Assembly: GCA_022710245.1 (NCBI GenBank)
Contig: JAKLHH010000310.1
Location: 1 to 7,966 of the forward strand
Direction: 5' to 3'
Source: Myxococcota bacterium
GTDB taxonomy: Bacteria > Myxococcota > Polyangia > GCA-2747355 > JAKLHH01
DNA: 7,966 nucleotides
Numbering within the stretch: the stretch's first letter is position 1; every line of letters starts with the position of its first letter. Both the position numbers and the translations under genes were made by a program. Positions 6,340 to 7,966 of the stretch are shown piece after piece. The notes beneath the pieces are model-generated. The model ran no database searches and was not told the origin of the DNA. It was given only the letters and a program-made list of their open reading frames with translations.

Positions 6340-7966
6340 TGCCGATCCTTGCAAGCCAGCAGTTCGTCGACGAAGCACGCCGTGCGCCCGAGCCTCTGGT
6401 CCAGGCCCTCGGCTCGCTCGCCTCTCGCGCTCCGACCGACGCCACCCCGCGGGGCCTGCAGGTGGGGGGCGAGCGCGTCCTCGGGATCAGCCGCGACGCG
6501 GAGCAGCTCAAGCTCTGGTTCTACGTCGCGCCCGGTCAGCTCCGGCCGGCCGGCGCCGAGCCGCCCCTCGCGGCCGAGGCCCGCTCCGAGCTCCGCGAGC
6601 TCGGCGTGCCCGGCGAGCTGATCGCGGCGGTGCAGAACGTCCCGGCCCTGCCCGTGCTCGAGGCGCTCCCGCTCCCGCCAGAGGTAAAGGACAAGCTCCG
6701 CTTCCGCTTCGCCCAGCGTTGCGCCGGCCTCCCCTCGCACGAGCACCTCCTGGTGCGTTGCGCCAGCGACGAGACGCACCTGCTCGACTTCCTGCACCAG
6801 CGCGTGACCGATCTGCTCCTCAACCTCGACTCGTCCCAGCAGCGCGCTGTCGACCTCGGCTCCGGGGGCACCATCGTCGTGCGGGGGGTCGCGGGCTCGG
6901 GCAAGACCGCGGTTGCCCTGCACCGGATCCGCCGGCTGGTGCGCGACCAGCTCCTCTTCGGCGCGCCGCGCGTGATGTTCCTCTCCTACAACCGCTCCCT
7001 CGTCGCCGCGTCGCGGGAGCTGCTCCACGCGCTCGGCGGCGACCTGCTGCGGAACGTGGACGTCCATACCGTTCACCAGTGGTGCGTGCACTTCGTCGGG
7101 GTCCGTCCACACCAGGTGATGAACGACAGCCAGAAGGGCGAGGTCCTGGACTCCGTCGTCGAGGAGGTTCGCGCCCGCTCGCGCGAGTCGGCGCTCTGGA
7201 CCTACCCCCGGACCTTCTGGACCGAGGAGCTTCACCTCATCAAGGGTCGCGGCGTGAGCGAGAAGCGCGGGTACCTGCAGCTCGAGCGGCATGGCGCCGC
7301 CCGGCCGCTCGCGCCCGCGCTGCGCGAGCTGGTCTGGGAGGTCTACGAGGGCTACGGCCGCCGCTGCGCGGGCCGGCGCCTCGACTGGGATGACGTCGTG
7401 CTGCAGGCGCTGGCGCAGATGAACGAGCGCGGCGCCTCCGCGCCAGGGTACGACTACGTCTTCGTCGACGAGGCGCAGGACCTGCCTCCGATCGCGCTCC
7501 GTCTAGCCGCCGCGCTGGCGCGCAATGGCCAGCTCTTCATCGGCTTCGACGCCGCGCAGCGCATCTACGAGCGCGGCTTCCGCTGGAAGGACGTCGGCAT
7601 CGCGGTCCACGGCAGCCGCAGCTTCGCCTTCCGCAAGAACTACCGGAACACGCGGCAGATCCTCGAGGCCGCGCGTCCGCTCCTGGGCGTCGTGCATGGG
7701 GGGATCCGCTCCGAGCAGGGCGACGACGCGGACCTGCTCGAGCCCGAGGCGGCCGCTCGCTCGGGACCGGAGCCCCGGCACCTGCCCTGCGTGGGGAACA
7801 AGGAGGCCGAGGCGGTCGCGAGGGAGATCAAGAAGCTGATCACGGAGCGCGGCATCCGGCCGGCGAACATCGCGGTGCTCGCGTTCCCGAACCGGGTCGC
7901 CAGGGCCACCTTCCACACGCTCACCGAGGCGGGGATCATCTGCCAGGAGCACGACCACGACACCGA
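6339..7966 (+). CDS. UvrD-like superfamily 1A helicase, possible RelE-like N-terminus (3' end outside window)
   Basis: Frame 3 is open from the ATG at 6339 to the window end, giving 542 codons so far. Helicase motifs: Q motif LDSSQQRAV (163-171), Walker A GVAGSGKT (183-190), LSYNRSL (215-221), VHTVHQW (242-248), Walker B VFVDEAQD (374-381), motif III GFDAAQRIY (402-410) and motif IV FRKNYRNT (431-438). Motifs V and VI would lie beyond the window. Residues 1-160 are not helicase. The first 65 (FVDEAR, RGLQVGGERVLGISRD, LKLWFYV) recall the RelE-like fold fused to some bacterial UvrD helicases. Residues 84-130 (ELGVPGELIAAV, LEALPLPPEVKDKL) resemble the linker in the same proteins, but the toxin-like part is divergent and this is inference. 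It would be an ATP-driven 3'-5' translocase. Start set by TGATG coupling to the SF1B gene. Confidence 0.9.
   Translation, partial: MPILASQQFVDEARRAPEPLVQALGSLASRAPTDATPRGLQVGGERVLGISRDAEQLKLWFYVAPGQLRPAGAEPPLAAEARSELRELGVPGELIAAVQNVPALPVLEALPLPPEVKDKLRFRFAQRCAGLPSHEHLLVRCASDETHLLDFLHQRVTDLLLNLDSSQQRAVDLGSGGTIVVRGVAGSGKTAVALHRIRRLVRDQLLFGAPRVMFLSYNRSLVAASRELLHALGGDLLRNVDVHTVHQWCVHFVGVRPHQVMNDSQKGEVLDSVVEEVRARSRESALWTYPRTFWTEELHLIKGRGVSEKRGYLQLERHGAARPLAPALRELVWEVYEGYGRRCAGRRLDWDDVVLQALAQMNERGASAPGYDYVFVDEAQDLPPIALRLAAALARNGQLFIGFDAAQRIYERGFRWKDVGIAVHGSRSFAFRKNYRNTRQILEAARPLLGVVHGGIRSEQGDDADLLEPEAAARSGPEPRHLPCVGNKEAEAVAREIKKLITERGIRPANIAVLAFPNRVARATFHTLTEAGIICQEHDHDT

Noticed and set aside
4834..7292. 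Long minus-strand open frames opposite the two helicases (514 and 449 codons)
   Set aside because: They overlap clear helicase motifs on the plus strand and have low-complexity composition with no recognisable family.
1..7966. CRISPR array, rRNA or a full insertion sequence
   Set aside because: No regularly spaced repeats, no rRNA-like stretch and no DDE transposase were seen; the Rpn gene is the only mobile-related coding sequence.

Overview
The window is very GC-rich, with codon third positions almost always G or C. It carries gene families common in myxobacteria and related Myxococcota: a YVVG/DGxxW-type propeller repeat protein, an Rpn-family PD-(D/E)XK nuclease, and a truncated metallo-beta-lactamase (MBL) gene. 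I infer a chromosomal accessory region of a myxobacterium-like organism; nothing seen fixes the genus.

Left part (1 to about 2460) looks worn and rearranged. It starts with the 3' end of a propeller-type surface or secreted protein (1-171), followed by a strong hairpin. Next is an Rpn-family nuclease gene (305-1302) whose family-typical start is in a different frame from the nuclease core. The two are separated by a short piece bounded by a perfect 10-bp inverted repeat. Behind it, on the minus strand, lie a two-gene unit and a fragment: a HIT-family N-terminal remnant (about 2145-2243), an intact-looking 74-aa helical protein with a strong Shine-Dalgarno sequence (1823-2047), and an MBL-fold gene coupled to it by a GTGA overlap (1299-1826). 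The MBL gene loses its homology about 95 residues in, where a 3' fragment of a second Rpn gene lies on the opposite strand. A cluster of TTGCG/CGCAA palindromes sits at 2372-2492.

Right part (2458 to the end) is well preserved. A minus-strand Schlafen AlbA_2 plus HATPase_c_4 regulator-like protein (2458-4086) diverges from a plus-strand pair of superfamily 1 helicases. The first is a Upf1-like SF1B enzyme (4348-6339). Its stop overlaps the start of a UvrD-like SF1A enzyme (6339 to past the window end), whose N-terminal domain may be RelE-like. The 261-bp divergent spacer holds a perfect 8-4-8 palindrome and a third half-site, a likely operator.

Working hypothesis (inference): 2458 onward is a self-regulated nucleic-acid-processing cassette of two coupled SF1 helicases and an AlbA_2 protein, possibly a defence or genome-maintenance module, placed beside a zone of gene decay. 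I cannot assign it to a named system, and the window ends inside the second helicase, so its other partners are not visible.
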